DNA from: Paeniglutamicibacter antarcticus
GTDB taxonomy: Bacteria > Actinomycetota > Actinomycetes > Actinomycetales > Micrococcaceae
Assembly (NCBI RefSeq): GCF_900010755.1
Contig: NZ_CZJT01000101.1
Coordinates: 124,001-188,000, forward strand
DNA: 64,000 nucleotides
Reading direction: 5' to 3'
Part shown: positions 38,256-48,637 of the stretch, one piece after another
Layout: every line of letters begins with the position of its first letter
Numbering within the stretch: the stretch's first letter is position 1
The notes under the pieces: model-generated
What the model was told of the DNA's origin: nothing
Databases searched by the model: none
Seen by the model: only the letters and a program-made list of their open reading frames with translations
Translations under genes and position numbers: made by a program

Positions 38256-38929
38256 TCCCCATGCACCAAACCAACGACCTGCGGGTCCTGGTGGTTGATG
38301 ATGACTTCAGGGTTGCCGCCCTGCATGCAAGCTACGTCGACGAGGTTCCGGGGTTCACCGCCCTGCCGCCGGTCCACGATGCCCGAATGGTTCCGCGCAG
38401 GGTGGCCGAAGAACGGCCCGACCTGCTGCTCCTGGACGTGTATTTACCCCAGGGATCCGGTCTTGACCTGCTGGCAACCCTGGACGTCGACGCGTTTGTG
38501 CTTTCGGCGGCCACCGAGGTTGATGCCGTGCGCACCGCCATCCGCCGCGGTGCCCTGGGCTACCTGGTCAAGCCCTTTGACCCCAAGGTGCTGGCCGCCA
38601 AGCTGCGTTCCTATGCCAGATACCGCCGGCAACTGGAGACGGCAACGGTTTTGGATCAGGCCGCCATCGACAGGGCACAGCGCACGCTGCTGGCCGGGGA
38701 TGACGCCGGAGTAGCGGTGGTTGCCACGCCCACCGAACATGCGGTGCTTGCCGCGGTTGCCGCCACCGGGGAGCCGGCAACGGTGCTCCAGGTGGCCACC
38801 GCCGTGGGGATATCGCGGGCAACCGCCCAACGCTACCTCGCGAACCTGGTTCAGGCCGGGTCGTTGCGACTTGAACTTACCTACGGCAGCAGGGGCCGGC
38901 CCGAGCACCGTTACCTCACGGCGGAATGA
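38252..38929 (+). CDS. CitB/DcuR-like response regulator
   Basis: The 225-residue regulator overlaps the kinase gene by four bases (ATGA), so the pair is translationally coupled. The receiver domain has DDD near residues 16-18 and the phosphoacceptor Asp at about 62 in LLLLDVYLPQGSG, with Lys later in GYLVKPFDPK. The C-terminal half is a helix-turn-helix of the CitB/DcuR type (TEHAVLAAVAAT, ISRATAQRYLANLVQAG). It probably activates the divergent CitMHS gene when the kinase senses its ligand. The 190-base gap (36371-36560) should contain the regulator's binding sites; I did not identify them. Confidence 0.93.
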   Translation: MIPMHQTNDLRVLVVDDDFRVAALHASYVDEVPGFTALPPVHDARMVPRRVAEERPDLLLLDVYLPQGSGLDLLATLDVDAFVLSAATEVDAVRTAIRRGALGYLVKPFDPKVLAAKLRSYARYRRQLETATVLDQAAIDRAQRTLLAGDDAGVAVVATPTEHAVLAAVAATGEPATVLQVATAVGISRATAQRYLANLVQAGSLRLELTYGSRGRPEHRYLTAE

Positions 38930-38956
38930 TCTGCGCCGCGGGCGTGACTCCCGTGG

Positions 38957-39445
38957 TTACTGCAGGTTTCCGGTGGGCTGATCCACCAAGAGCGGCAGTG
39001 CGTCGTTCCATGCGGAGATGCCGCACCCGTTGGTGAGGTCGAAGTTCCGGCTGGCGGCCTTGCCGTCGATGGTCCCGCTGACGGTTGCCGTTGCCGGCCC
39101 GCCGTATTGTTCGGTGCACATCTGGTTTTCAGGGGCGGGTGCCGGCTCCATGATCTGTGGGCTGCGAGCCAGCAATGCGCAGGCCTCCGCGGCCCGCGGG
39201 TGCCCACTGGGTTCCAGTACCGTGGCTCCGGCACACCGCAAGGTGTACTTGGAACTCTCATCTTGGCCATTGGCGCGGATGGAGATCGACAGGTCAACCG
39301 TCTGTTTGCCCGGGGAGGGCGCCGGAGAGGTTGCCGCGGGGGCGGATGACGGGCCGGAACCGCCGCTGGCATTCGCGCAACCGGCGAGGAACAACAGGCC
39401 AACGCAAAGTACTGCCAAAGCCGGGAACCGCTGGGCGTGGCCCAT
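38957..39445 (-). CDS. SSI-like protease-inhibitor-domain lipoprotein
   Basis: From ATG 39445 (AAGGCGGAG just before it) the 162-residue product has a signal peptide with lipobox LAGC, then a Ser/Ala/Pro-rich linker. The folded part shows the Streptomyces subtilisin inhibitor pattern: LRCAGATVLEPSGHPRAAEACALL, MCTEQYGGPATATVSGTIDGK, then FDLTNGCGISAWND. Four Cys are placed as in SSI proteins, giving two disulfides. Family members inhibit subtilisin-like serine proteases; a lipid-anchored version would act at the cell surface. Actual inhibition is not shown and the reactive-site loop differs from classical SSI. Confidence 0.72.
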   Translation of the reverse strand: MGHAQRFPALAVLCVGLLFLAGCANASGGSGPSSAPAATSPAPSPGKQTVDLSISIRANGQDESSKYTLRCAGATVLEPSGHPRAAEACALLARSPQIMEPAPAPENQMCTEQYGGPATATVSGTIDGKAASRNFDLTNGCGISAWNDALPLLVDQPTGNLQ

Positions 39446-39507
39446 GTCTCCGCCTTCCCTTGACCCATCACATGGTGCCTCTTGGTGAGGCGAGATGTGC
39501 TTGCGGA

Positions 39508-40413
39508 CTAAGTCTGCGGCAGCGGCAGGACTTGGGCAAGCTCCAGCAACCTGCCACGCAGCTCCTGGGACCTGTCGGAGAAGGATTTTTGCTGGCGCAC
39601 GTACTCGGCCTTGCCCGCCGGTGTCTCGATGCGGATCGGTTCGTGGCCCCACTCGGAAAGGTCATACGGTGAGGCCTGCATGTCCATGGTCCGGATATCC
39701 CAGGCTAGCTCGAAGCAGTCCATCACCAGCTCGCTGGGCACCGCCGGGGTGAGCTTGTACGCCCACTTGTAAAGGTCCATGTTCGCGTGCAGGCAGCCGG
39801 GCTGCTCCAGGTCGCGTTGTGTTTCACGGGTCGGTTGCAGCTCGTTGCGTGGCACGGCTTCGGGGGTGTAGAACCTGAAAGCATCAAAGTGCGTGCAACG
39901 GATCTTGTGTTCCTCCACCACCGCATCTGTTCCCGTGGCCCCCAGCCGCAGCGGCAGGTATTCGTGCCGGATGCCGTTTTGTTCCGACTTGTAGGCCATG
40001 GCCCACTCGTGCAGGCCGAAGCAGGCGAAGTTCCCGGGGCGGGCCACCGTCCCGGCCAGGATGATCCGCGCAAAGCGGATCGCCTCGGTCCGCGCCGTGG
40101 CGAAATCTTCCAGGTCAACCGTGTAGCCGCGCTCACCGGTTTCCTCGTGCGTCACCTCGCGGTAGAACTTCCAGTCGGCGCGTTCACCTGCCTGGGGGCC
40201 GCTGAGCACCACACCGGGCCCCGGATGCCAACGGTAGAGTTGGCCCGGTTTCTGCGTGTAGTAGGTGAAGAGGAAGTCCTCAATTGGATGCTTTTCGCGT
40301 TTCATCCGCCGTGCCGTGAACGGTTCCCCGAATCGCCTGGACCGTTCCGCGTGGGCGTTCGCCAAGGGAAGCCATTGCTCTTCGGAGAGCCAAACCACGG
40401 TGGGGGAGTGCAT
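39508..40413 (-). CDS. conserved actinobacterial protein (often labelled 3-methyladenine DNA glycosylase)
   Basis: This 301-residue protein starts MHSPTVVWLSEEQWLPLANAHAER and has MKREKHPIEDFLFTYY and QLYRWHPGPGVVLSG, then CFGLHEWAMAY and a C-terminal CLHANMDLYKWAYKLTP. Database proteins of this kind carry the label 3-methyladenine DNA glycosylase, but I see no helix-hairpin-helix or other glycosylase hallmark. The conserved His, Trp, Tyr and Cys residues suggest an enzyme with a metal or cofactor. No partner gene is evident. I consider the function unknown. Confidence 0.75.
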   Translation of the reverse strand: MHSPTVVWLSEEQWLPLANAHAERSRRFGEPFTARRMKREKHPIEDFLFTYYTQKPGQLYRWHPGPGVVLSGPQAGERADWKFYREVTHEETGERGYTVDLEDFATARTEAIRFARIILAGTVARPGNFACFGLHEWAMAYKSEQNGIRHEYLPLRLGATGTDAVVEEHKIRCTHFDAFRFYTPEAVPRNELQPTRETQRDLEQPGCLHANMDLYKWAYKLTPAVPSELVMDCFELAWDIRTMDMQASPYDLSEWGHEPIRIETPAGKAEYVRQQKSFSDRSQELRGRLLELAQVLPLPQT

Positions 40414-40455
40414 CCTCCCATTATCGCCGGAGAGTGCGCCAAGCCTTAAACGGCA

Positions 40456-40500
40456 GAGGTCGGAGGCTTGCGAACCAACGGTTCGCGGGCCTCCGACCTC
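40456..40500. terminator. terminator between lysC and the 301-residue gene
   Basis: A 12-bp outer stem (40456-40467 with 40489-40500) and a 7-bp inner stem (40470-40476 with 40480-40486) around AAC form a strong hairpin 18 bases beyond the lysC stop. Confidence 0.85.
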
Positions 40501-40518
40501 GGTGAAAAAGTGCCGGTG

Positions 40519-41805
<1,287 letters not shown>

Positions 41806-41847
41806 GCGTCAGCACACTCCATGGGTGGGATTCTTAAATCTTCAAGG

Positions 41848-41867
41848 GCGCCACCATTCGGTGGTGC
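41848..41867 (-). promoter_or_regulatory. hairpin in the lysC leader
   Basis: GCGCCACC at 41848-41855 pairs with GGTGGTGC at 41860-41867 around ATTC (one G-T pair). It would form in the 5' leader of lysC mRNA. No T run follows, so attenuation is only a possibility. Confidence 0.4.
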
Positions 41868-41904
41868 AGCTCTTATGTTAGCCATTGTGGTGTACGTCCT
41901 CGGC

Positions 41905-41933
41905 ATTAGATGACCGCTCGTGGTCATATTCAA
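41905..41933 (-). promoter_or_regulatory. lysC: putative lysC promoter
   Basis: On the minus strand TTGAAT (complement of 41928-41933) and TCTAAT (complement of 41905-41910) are separated by exactly 17 bases, matching four and five of six bases of the -35 and -10 consensus. The start site would be about 41898, giving a leader of roughly 90 bases. Confidence 0.55.
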
Positions 41934-42111
41934 GGTTTTCGCTGGTCTTTTTGCTCGGTCGAGTGTCACGCGGGTCACCTTTTGTGTCGTGGCATATGTC
42001 GGCGGGGAATCAATACGTCGATTCGATAACGAAACCCCTGGGAGGATGACTTGACTGGGGGCAGTGCGTAGCGTGAGGTGAAATGTTGGTGCCTTGAAAC
42101 GGGGAAAAATC

Positions 42112-43092
42112 ATGAAATCCGAAGTCCCAAGCCCCGCCGGGCCCCTTGGACGCAATCAGCACGGCCAGGGCGGGATCAGTGCCACGGGCCTGGCCCGTTC
42201 ATTTGGGCGCGTGCATGCCGTGGAAAACATTGACTTCAGGGCTGCTCCCGGCGAGGTGACGGCACTGATTGGACCCAACGGTTCGGGCAAGACCACACTT
42301 TTGCTGATGCTTGCTTCGTTGCTGCGCCCCGACAGTGGATCGATCACGGTGGCTGGCATGGATCCTGTCGCCAATTCATCCGGAGTCCGTGCGGTCTTGG
42401 GATGGATGCCCGACACCTTGGGCGTTTGGGAATCCTTGACCGGTCGGGAAATCCTCACCACCATGGCAGCCCTCTACGGCATGGACAAGAAAAGTGCCGC
42501 TCAGCGTGCGGCTGAACTGCTCAAGCTGGTCAGCCTCGGAGACCTTGCAGACACCCCGGCCAGGGTTTTCTCACGCGGCCAAGCACAGCGGCTTTCGTTG
42601 GCCCGCGCGTTGATCAACGATCCATCGGTACTGCTGCTCGATGAGCCGGCAAGCGGCCTGGACCCCGGAGCCCGGGTGCAGCTACGGACCATGGTCAGGC
42701 AATTGGCCGACAGCGGCAAAACCGTGGTGATCAGCTCACATGTGCTGGCCGAACTGGATGAAATGGCCGACGCCGCGGTGTTTATTTCCAAGGGACGCAC
42801 AGTACGCAGCCAAACACTGGCCGAGGCAGGAGAACAAACCCGCGGCTACACCATTGGCACCCTGGATATCACTGCCTTGCGCGAAACCCTCCAGGCCAGG
42901 GGGATCGAAGCCAGCTACGTGCAGGATTTCGACTCGGCACGGGGCAGCGCCAAAACCCGGCTTGCCACGGAAGCCGAAGCAGCAGCGCTCCTGGCAGCGC
43001 TTGTGGCCGCTGGCGTCCCGGTCACTGCCTTCGCCCCGTCCTCCGGGCTTCTTGAAGAAACCTATCTGAGCCTTGAAGAAGGAGCATCATGA
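42112..43092 (+). CDS. ABC exporter ATPase (CcmA/DrrA-like)
   Basis: The 326-residue protein has Walker A GPNGSGKT at about residues 57-64, a Q-loop-like region, the signature FSRGQAQRLSLARA and Walker B LLLDEPASGLDPGARVQ. The C-terminal 90 residues are the extra domain found in DrrA-type drug and polymer exporters. ATG 42112 is used; GGGGA lies before it. It overlaps the permease gene by four bases (ATGA), so the pair forms one ABC-2 exporter. Its substrate is unknown. The operon lies between recR and lysC on the opposite strand, an unusual place for it. Confidence 0.92.
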   Translation: MKSEVPSPAGPLGRNQHGQGGISATGLARSFGRVHAVENIDFRAAPGEVTALIGPNGSGKTTLLLMLASLLRPDSGSITVAGMDPVANSSGVRAVLGWMPDTLGVWESLTGREILTTMAALYGMDKKSAAQRAAELLKLVSLGDLADTPARVFSRGQAQRLSLARALINDPSVLLLDEPASGLDPGARVQLRTMVRQLADSGKTVVISSHVLAELDEMADAAVFISKGRTVRSQTLAEAGEQTRGYTIGTLDITALRETLQARGIEASYVQDFDSARGSAKTRLATEAEAAALLAALVAAGVPVTAFAPSSGLLEETYLSLEEGAS

Positions 43093-44186
43093 GTGCCCCG
43101 GTCATGCAGCACCCGTCGTCAACCCCGACCCTTGGCTACGCTGCCGGAATCGGAACCATCTTCACACTGGAAATCCGCCAGCGCGTCAGAAGCAGTGGCT
43201 GGTACATCATGCTGGGCATCTGGTTTGTGGTGATTGCCGCAGTCGTGGGGCTCGCCGCGTTGAGCGTTGGAGTCGACGGATTCGGCGCGGGCCAAATGAT
43301 GTTCGAACTTGTGGTTGCCTTCGTGTTGCTCTTTGGCATGCTCATTGCCCCGGCACTGAGCTCGAATTCGATCACCGGGGACCGGGCCAACGGAACCCTG
43401 GCGATTTTGCAAAACACGCTGCTCACCCCCTGGCAGTTGCTCATTGGCAAGTGGCTCGCTGCATGGGTTGCTTCGCTGGGGTTCCTGGTGGTGACAATCC
43501 CGTTGATCGCCTGGGCCATGACCTATGGAGATGTGTACCTGCCCGGAGTTCCGGTGCTTGTGGGCATGCTGGCCCTGGAATTGGCGATCGTTTGCGCCAT
43601 AGGCGTCGGTGTTTCGGCGCTGGCAAACAAGACGCTCTTCGCGGTCCTCATCTCATATCTGCTGGTTGCACTGCTGGGACTGGGCACGTTGATCGGCTTT
43701 GGGCTGAGCATGAAATTGGTTCAAGTAGAGGTCAAGGCGTCGGAGCAATTTTGGTCCGAGCAGAACCTGAACGGCGATAGCAGCGTCGCATGGGACGACA
43801 ATGCCTACAGCTGCGGAACGGCTCTGTATCCGCAGACGATTTTTGCCACCGAACGCAACACCTGGCTGCTGGCCGCGAACCCGTTTGTGATTGTTGCCGA
43901 TGCAGCACCACGCCCCCTGCCAAAGCCCGGGGATGATTCATTCACAACTGTGGGCCCCATGGGTGCGATTAGCCAGGGCGTGCGTTTGTCGCAGGCAGGT
44001 CAACTCGCATCCACTCCTTGCATCAACGGGATCAAAAACACCGAGGTGAAGCCCGAGGAGGCGACGCCGCTATGGCCGTTGGGATTGGGCCTGCAGTTGC
44101 TTTTGGCAGGTTCCCTGCTGGTTGCCGGGCGGCGCAAGCTTCACACTCCGGCCGGGAAGATGGCTTCCGGAACCCGCATCGCCTAG
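43089..44186 (+). CDS. ABC-2 type permease
   Basis: The 365-residue membrane protein has six hydrophobic regions, first at about residues 35-56 (YIMLGIWFVVIAAVVGLAAL) and last at about 330-350 (LGLGLQLLLAGSLLVAG). A large external loop of about 100 residues lies between the penultimate and last helix. That loop has two Cys, in SCGTALYP and STPCING, that may be disulfide-linked. It is the membrane partner of the preceding ATPase. A hairpin with a T run (44200-44250) follows. Confidence 0.88.
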   Translation: MSAPVMQHPSSTPTLGYAAGIGTIFTLEIRQRVRSSGWYIMLGIWFVVIAAVVGLAALSVGVDGFGAGQMMFELVVAFVLLFGMLIAPALSSNSITGDRANGTLAILQNTLLTPWQLLIGKWLAAWVASLGFLVVTIPLIAWAMTYGDVYLPGVPVLVGMLALELAIVCAIGVGVSALANKTLFAVLISYLLVALLGLGTLIGFGLSMKLVQVEVKASEQFWSEQNLNGDSSVAWDDNAYSCGTALYPQTIFATERNTWLLAANPFVIVADAAPRPLPKPGDDSFTTVGPMGAISQGVRLSQAGQLASTPCINGIKNTEVKPEEATPLWPLGLGLQLLLAGSLLVAGRRKLHTPAGKMASGTRIA

Positions 44187-44199
44187 GGTCCCCGGGATT

Positions 44200-44250
44200 G
44201 GCCCGCTGTCGCGAAACCACCAAGTTTCTGCCGCAGCGGGCCGGATTTTT
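44200..44250 (+). terminator. rho-independent terminator of the ABC exporter operon
   Basis: GGCCCGCTG at 44200-44208 pairs with CAGCGGGCC at 44234-44242, followed by GGATTTTT. The T run reaches the recR stop codon (44249), so the hairpin may also help end the convergent recR transcript. Confidence 0.72.
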
Positions 44251-44995
44251 AGTTTGAAGGCATCGGCGGTTCGGTCGCGATATCTGGAGCCGTAGCGGTG
44301 CCCGCGCGTTCAGTTTCCGGCTGGGCAATTGCCGGCGCCGTGACTGGTGTCGGCGCAGCTACCGGCAATGAGCGAACCAACGGAGCCGCTGGCGCGCTGA
44401 TTGCGGTGGAACGGCGTCCTTCGATGGCGCGGGCCAGGGTGACTTCGTCGGCGTATTCCAAGTCGCCACCCACCGGCAAGCCCGAAGCCAAGCGCGTGAT
44501 TTCGATGCCCAACGGGCGCAGCGTGCGGGTCAGGAACGTTGCAGTTGCTTCGCCTTCGAGGTTCGGGTCGGTCGCCAGAATGATCTCGGTAATGCGCTCG
44601 TCACCCAGGCGTGCAATGAGTTCGCGGATGTGCAGCTGCTCCGGACCGATCCCGTTGATGGGATTGATGGCGCCGCCGAGGACGTGGTACCGCCCGCCGA
44701 AGGCGCGCGTGCGTTCGATCGCCATGACGTCCTTGGACTCCTCGACCACGCAGATCACCGTGTCATTGCGGCGCTCGTCGCGGCAGATCCCACAGGTCTC
44801 GGATTCGGAGACGTTGAAGCAGATGCTGCAGAACTTCACACGTTCCTTGACCACGCGAATGGCTTCGGAAAGCTTCTTCATGTCTTCCGGGTCCGATTCG
44901 AGGATGTGGAAGGCTATGCGCTGGGCCGACTTCGGGCCGATACCCGGAAGCCTGCCCAACTCATCAATGAGTTCTTGGACTGCGCCTTCGTACAC
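44249..44995 (-). CDS. recR: recombination mediator RecR
   Basis: RecR helps load RecA on gaps in damaged DNA. The 248-residue protein has the helix-hairpin-helix start ([21 protein letters not shown]), a C4 zinc finger ([16 protein letters not shown]) and a Toprim domain ([30 protein letters not shown]). The core matches 200 or so residues; about 50 extra residues at the C-terminus are Ala/Pro/Thr-rich and look disordered, which is not typical. It follows dnaX at a 95-base gap; ybaB, often between dnaX and recR in bacteria, is absent. Confidence 0.96.
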   Translation of the reverse strand: MYEGAVQELIDELGRLPGIGPKSAQRIAFHILESDPEDMKKLSEAIRVVKERVKFCSICFNVSESETCGICRDERRNDTVICVVEESKDVMAIERTRAFGGRYHVLGGAINPINGIGPEQLHIRELIARLGDERITEIILATDPNLEGEATATFLTRTLRPLGIEITRLASGLPVGGDLEYADEVTLARAIEGRRSTAISAPAAPLVRSLPVAAPTPVTAPAIAQPETERAGTATAPDIATEPPMPSN

Positions 44996-45090
44996 TTGCG
45001 TTCACACTGCCTAATCTTGCTGTTCCCGGTTATCGGCCAGAGCTGAGACTACCTCCCTGGCACGACGCTTTGGCTCAATATCCCTGTGGA

Positions 45091-48000
45091 CTAGCGACCC
45101 TTGTTGGGGCGTTCGATCACGTTGCCCTGCGGATCGCGTTCTTCGATGACGCGGCCCTTGAGGATACGTTCAATGGCCGGAATACCGATCAACGACGAAT
45201 CCTCGATGGCGATGTCATCTTCACTGGGAACGAATTCCGTGTCATCCAATTCTACCGTTGCAGGTTTTGCCGGGGCCTGTGCTGATGGCTCCGCGGCCGG
45301 ACGCGGACGCGCAAAATCTGGCGCATCGTCCGGGTTTCCCCAGGCGCCCGCCGCCGGATCCGTTGGCATCGGAGGTACGGGGCTGTGCATGGGTGCGTCA
45401 GGCACGCCTGCTGCACGGTTCATCAGCCGCTGGTAGCGGCTGAGTTTCCCGTTGTTGCCGGGGATGCTGGGGGAATCGGTTTGTTCCGAAACGGTGGGTG
45501 CCGGGGCGGGCATGGGGACACCCCAGGTTGCCGCCGAAGCTCCCGGAGGCGGTGCCACCGGGCGGTCGGCTGCGCCCAGAGAGGGCGCCGGTGCCACGTA
45601 GCCCTTGGGCGTTGCCGGAGGCGGAATCGGAGGCAGCTCGGTTGAGACCGGTCGTGGCGCCGGTGCTGCTGCATCAGCACCCCAAGCCGGGCCCGCCGCG
45701 GGTATTGCGGTGACGATCTCCGAATCCCATTCGGGAACCGGAACGGAGGTGGCATCCCAGTCTCCGCCAGCGTCGTCCCACGGTTCGGAATCGTAGATGG
45801 GTTCCGGACCGTAGCCCGGATCCTCGTCACCAAAGCTTGCTGCTGCGGGTACCGGAGCTGCTGGTGCAACACTTTGGGGTGCCGGAGCTGCTGGTGCAAC
45901 ACTTTGGGGTGCCGGAGCAGCTGGCATCGCCGGTGCCGCCGAAGCCTGTGCTGCAGCAGGTACAGGAGCCACGGGCTCCTGTGTGAACGAGGGGTCGCTG
46001 GGAGAAACAACCGTGGATGGAGTTGGGTTGGCCACGGCGGGTTGGATTGGTGCCGGTGCTGCTGGTTGCTGGGTTCCCCATCCCGTGGGTACAGGTGCGG
46101 TTGCACCAGGGATGGTGGCGGTGTGCTGCTGTGGTGCGGATTCAGCTGGACTCGAGGTCACCGCCGGCTCGGGCCGGCGATCAACTTTTGGGCCAGAACC
46201 ACCCGCCGGTGCGGACCCTCCTGCGACAATTGCCAATTCAACCTGGACACCCAAGACTTTTTGGATGCTCTGGCCCAGAATCGCAATATGTTCATGGCGG
46301 GACGTGAACGCCGTCAATGCCCCGGGGTTCGCGAAGCTGATGGTCAGCGTACGACCGTCAAACCCAGTCACCGAGGCGTTGGGCGCCACGGTCATCCAGA
46401 GGAAGCGCTTGGCATTCTTGAGTTCTTCGAGGATGTCCGGCCATGCACGGCGGAACATCTCCACCGATCCTGCACCACCCGGGCGCGCGGGCGCACCCTG
46501 TCCCTGAGCCGTTTGTCCCTGAGGTGCTTGTCCCTGGGGTGCCTGCGAGGCAGGAGGCTGCTGTCCCTGGACTGGCTGCTGGCCTTGGCGGGGGTACTGC
46601 TGCGACTGGCTCTGCTGCTGGGCCGAACCGTGCTGCTGGCCCGGTCCTTGCTGGGCTGATGCCTGCTGGTTCTGGCCTTGGGGTTGCTGTTGCTCAGGAG
46701 CCTGTTGCTGTTGTGCGGCACGCTGTTGGGAAGCCTGTGCCTTTGCGGCAGCCTCTTGGGCAGCTCGCTGCTGGGCAGCGGCTTCTTCCTGTGCCTGGCG
46801 TTCCCGGGCGGCGCGCTGTTCGGTCTCTGCCTTTTCGCGGGCAGCCTGTTCCTGAACTGCGCGTTCCTGGGCTTCGCGTTCCCGGATCGCTTTTTCTTCC
46901 ATGGCGCGTTTGGTGAAATCGGCCATTGCCTGGTTTTGCTGGATCGGCGCTGGCGCTGAAGCCTGGGCATCGTCCCCGGACTCCGGCGCGCGATCCGGAA
47001 GGATGCTGAACGGGGGCACGTCTGCCGGCGGATTCACCGGTGTGCCCTGTGCGGGGGTTACCGGCTGGGTGATTGGGTTAGCAGGTGCATCCGGGACAGG
47101 CCCCCAGGTGCCTCCCCAATCGGCGGAATTTTCTGCGTCGTTGGCAGGAGCCGGGGCCGCAGGTGCTGCGGACGCCGGTTCTGTTGCGACCGGGGAGACC
47201 TGCTCTGGAGCCGCAGGCGCCTGGACAACCGGAGCTGCTGGTTCAGCAGGGGCCGCTTCAACAACCGGTTCCGGGGTAGCCGGCATGCTCGGTGCCGGAG
47301 CGGAGGCCGGGCCGCCTTCCTTCTGCGCGCGGGCAGCACGGAGTGCTTCGCGCACGGCGGCGGCGCCTTGTCCCTGGTTCTCCGATTCGTAGCCGGAGGA
47401 CGCCTCGGAAGACTGTCCGGCGAAACCTGCAGCGTCTGCGGACGCCGGCGGAATCTCATCCCCGGCGTAGGCAAGGCGGCGTTCGATGCGGTCCATGCGC
47501 GCGTTGAATCCGCGCTCTGTGGCATCGGAGGCCGGCAACAGCAGGCGTGCGCAGAGCAGCTCAAGGTGCAGTCGCGGCGAGGTGGCGCCGGACATCTCGG
47601 TCAGCCCTGCATTGGTGACATCTGCCCAGCGGCTGAGCTCGGACTGGCCGAGTCCCGCGGCCTGGGTCTGCATACGGTGCAGCTGGTCCTCGGGCAACCC
47701 GCGGATGATCTGCGAGGCGTTCTCGGGGACCGCACGCACGATGATCAAATCGCGGAAGCGTTCCAGCAGGTCTTCGACGAAGCGTCGCGGGTCATGCCCT
47801 GTCTGCACCACTCGGTCCACGGCGCCAAACACGGTTGCCGCGTCCCCGGAGCCCAGGGCGTCGACCACGTCGTCAAGCAGTGAGGCGTGGGTGTAGCCGA
47901 GCAACGACACCGCAAGTTCGTAGTCCAGTCCGTCGGGCCCGGCGCCGGCAATCAGCTGGTCAAGCACTGACAGCGAGTCGCGGACCGAGCCGCCTCCGGC

Positions 48001-48627
48001 ACGGATGACCAGGGACAGTACGCCCGGTGCCACGGCAACGCCCTCCGCGGTGCACAGGTACTCGAGGTACTTGATCAGCGGTTCGGGGGGAACCAGCCGG
48101 AACGGGTAGTGGTGGGTGCGCGAACGGATGGTGCCGATGACCTTGTCAGGTTCGGTCGTGGCAAAGATGAACTTGATGTGCTCCGGCGGCTCTTCAACGA
48201 TCTTCAGCAGGGCGTTGAAGCCCGCCGACGTGACCATGTGGGCCTCGTCGATGATGAAGATCTTGTAGCGGTCGCGCACCGGGGCGAATGTTGCGCGTTC
48301 GCGCAGGTCTCGGGCGTCATCAACGCCACCGTGGGATGCCGCGTCAATTTCGATGACGTCGAGGGAACCCGGGCCGCCGCTGGCCAGCTCGATGCAGCTG
48401 GGGCAGGTGCCGCACGGGGTCGGTGTTGGACCCTGGGCGCAATTCAGGCAGCGGGCCAGGATGCGGGCGGACGTGGTCTTGCCACAACCGCGCGGACCGG
48501 AGAAGAGGTAGGCATGATTGACCCGGTTTTTTTCCAGGGCAGTCATCAGCGGCGTGGTGACATGTTCCTGCCCAATCACGTCCCCGAAATTGTCGGGACG
48601 GTAGCGACGGTAAAGAGCTGTACTCAC
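45091..48627 (-). CDS. dnaX: DNA polymerase III subunit gamma/tau
   Basis: DnaX is the clamp-loader ATPase. From GTG 48627 the protein is 1178 residues, far above the usual 600-800. The ATPase part holds Walker A FSGPRGCGKTTSAR, a C4 zinc motif (CLNCAQGPTPTPCGTCPSC), IIDEAHMVT and the sensor-like RAGGGSVRDSLS. It is followed by the lid/collar domain to about residue 390. The remaining 750 residues are mostly low complexity: a Gln/Ala charged region near 560-680, a short folded part (FRRAWPDILEELKNAKRFLWM, about 700-770) resembling tau domain V, then Pro/Ala-rich sequence to the end. A C-terminal motif DTEFVPSEDDIAIEDSS is acidic. gluQ lies 10 bases upstream. Confidence 0.96.
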   Translation of the reverse strand: MSTALYRRYRPDNFGDVIGQEHVTTPLMTALEKNRVNHAYLFSGPRGCGKTTSARILARCLNCAQGPTPTPCGTCPSCIELASGGPGSLDVIEIDAASHGGVDDARDLRERATFAPVRDRYKIFIIDEAHMVTSAGFNALLKIVEEPPEHIKFIFATTEPDKVIGTIRSRTHHYPFRLVPPEPLIKYLEYLCTAEGVAVAPGVLSLVIRAGGGSVRDSLSVLDQLIAGAGPDGLDYELAVSLLGYTHASLLDDVVDALGSGDAATVFGAVDRVVQTGHDPRRFVEDLLERFRDLIIVRAVPENASQIIRGLPEDQLHRMQTQAAGLGQSELSRWADVTNAGLTEMSGATSPRLHLELLCARLLLPASDATERGFNARMDRIERRLAYAGDEIPPASADAAGFAGQSSEASSGYESENQGQGAAAVREALRAARAQKEGGPASAPAPSMPATPEPVVEAAPAEPAAPVVQAPAAPEQVSPVATEPASAAPAAPAPANDAENSADWGGTWGPVPDAPANPITQPVTPAQGTPVNPPADVPPFSILPDRAPESGDDAQASAPAPIQQNQAMADFTKRAMEEKAIREREAQERAVQEQAAREKAETEQRAARERQAQEEAAAQQRAAQEAAAKAQASQQRAAQQQQAPEQQQPQGQNQQASAQQGPGQQHGSAQQQSQSQQYPRQGQQPVQGQQPPASQAPQGQAPQGQTAQGQGAPARPGGAGSVEMFRRAWPDILEELKNAKRFLWMTVAPNASVTGFDGRTLTISFANPGALTAFTSRHEHIAILGQSIQKVLGVQVELAIVAGGSAPAGGSGPKVDRRPEPAVTSSPAESAPQQHTATIPGATAPVPTGWGTQQPAAPAPIQPAVANPTPSTVVSPSDPSFTQEPVAPVPAAAQASAAPAMPAAPAPQSVAPAAPAPQSVAPAAPVPAAASFGDEDPGYGPEPIYDSEPWDDAGGDWDATSVPVPEWDSEIVTAIPAAGPAWGADAAAPAPRPVSTELPPIPPPATPKGYVAPAPSLGAADRPVAPPPGASAATWGVPMPAPAPTVSEQTDSPSIPGNNGKLSRYQRLMNRAAGVPDAPMHSPVPPMPTDPAAGAWGNPDDAPDFARPRPAAEPSAQAPAKPATVELDDTEFVPSEDDIAIEDSSLIGIPAIERILKGRVIEERDPQGNVIERPNKGR

Positions 48628-48637
48628 GAGGGCCACC

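Larger units (their letters stand above)
41806..42111. other. 306-base divergent intergenic region (lysC / ABC exporter)
   Basis: No gene is seen. It holds the putative lysC promoter (41905-41933), a leader hairpin (41848-41867) and, on the other side, the ribosome site GGGGA before the ABC ATPase gene. A TTG start at 42094 would add six residues to that protein. Confidence 0.6.
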
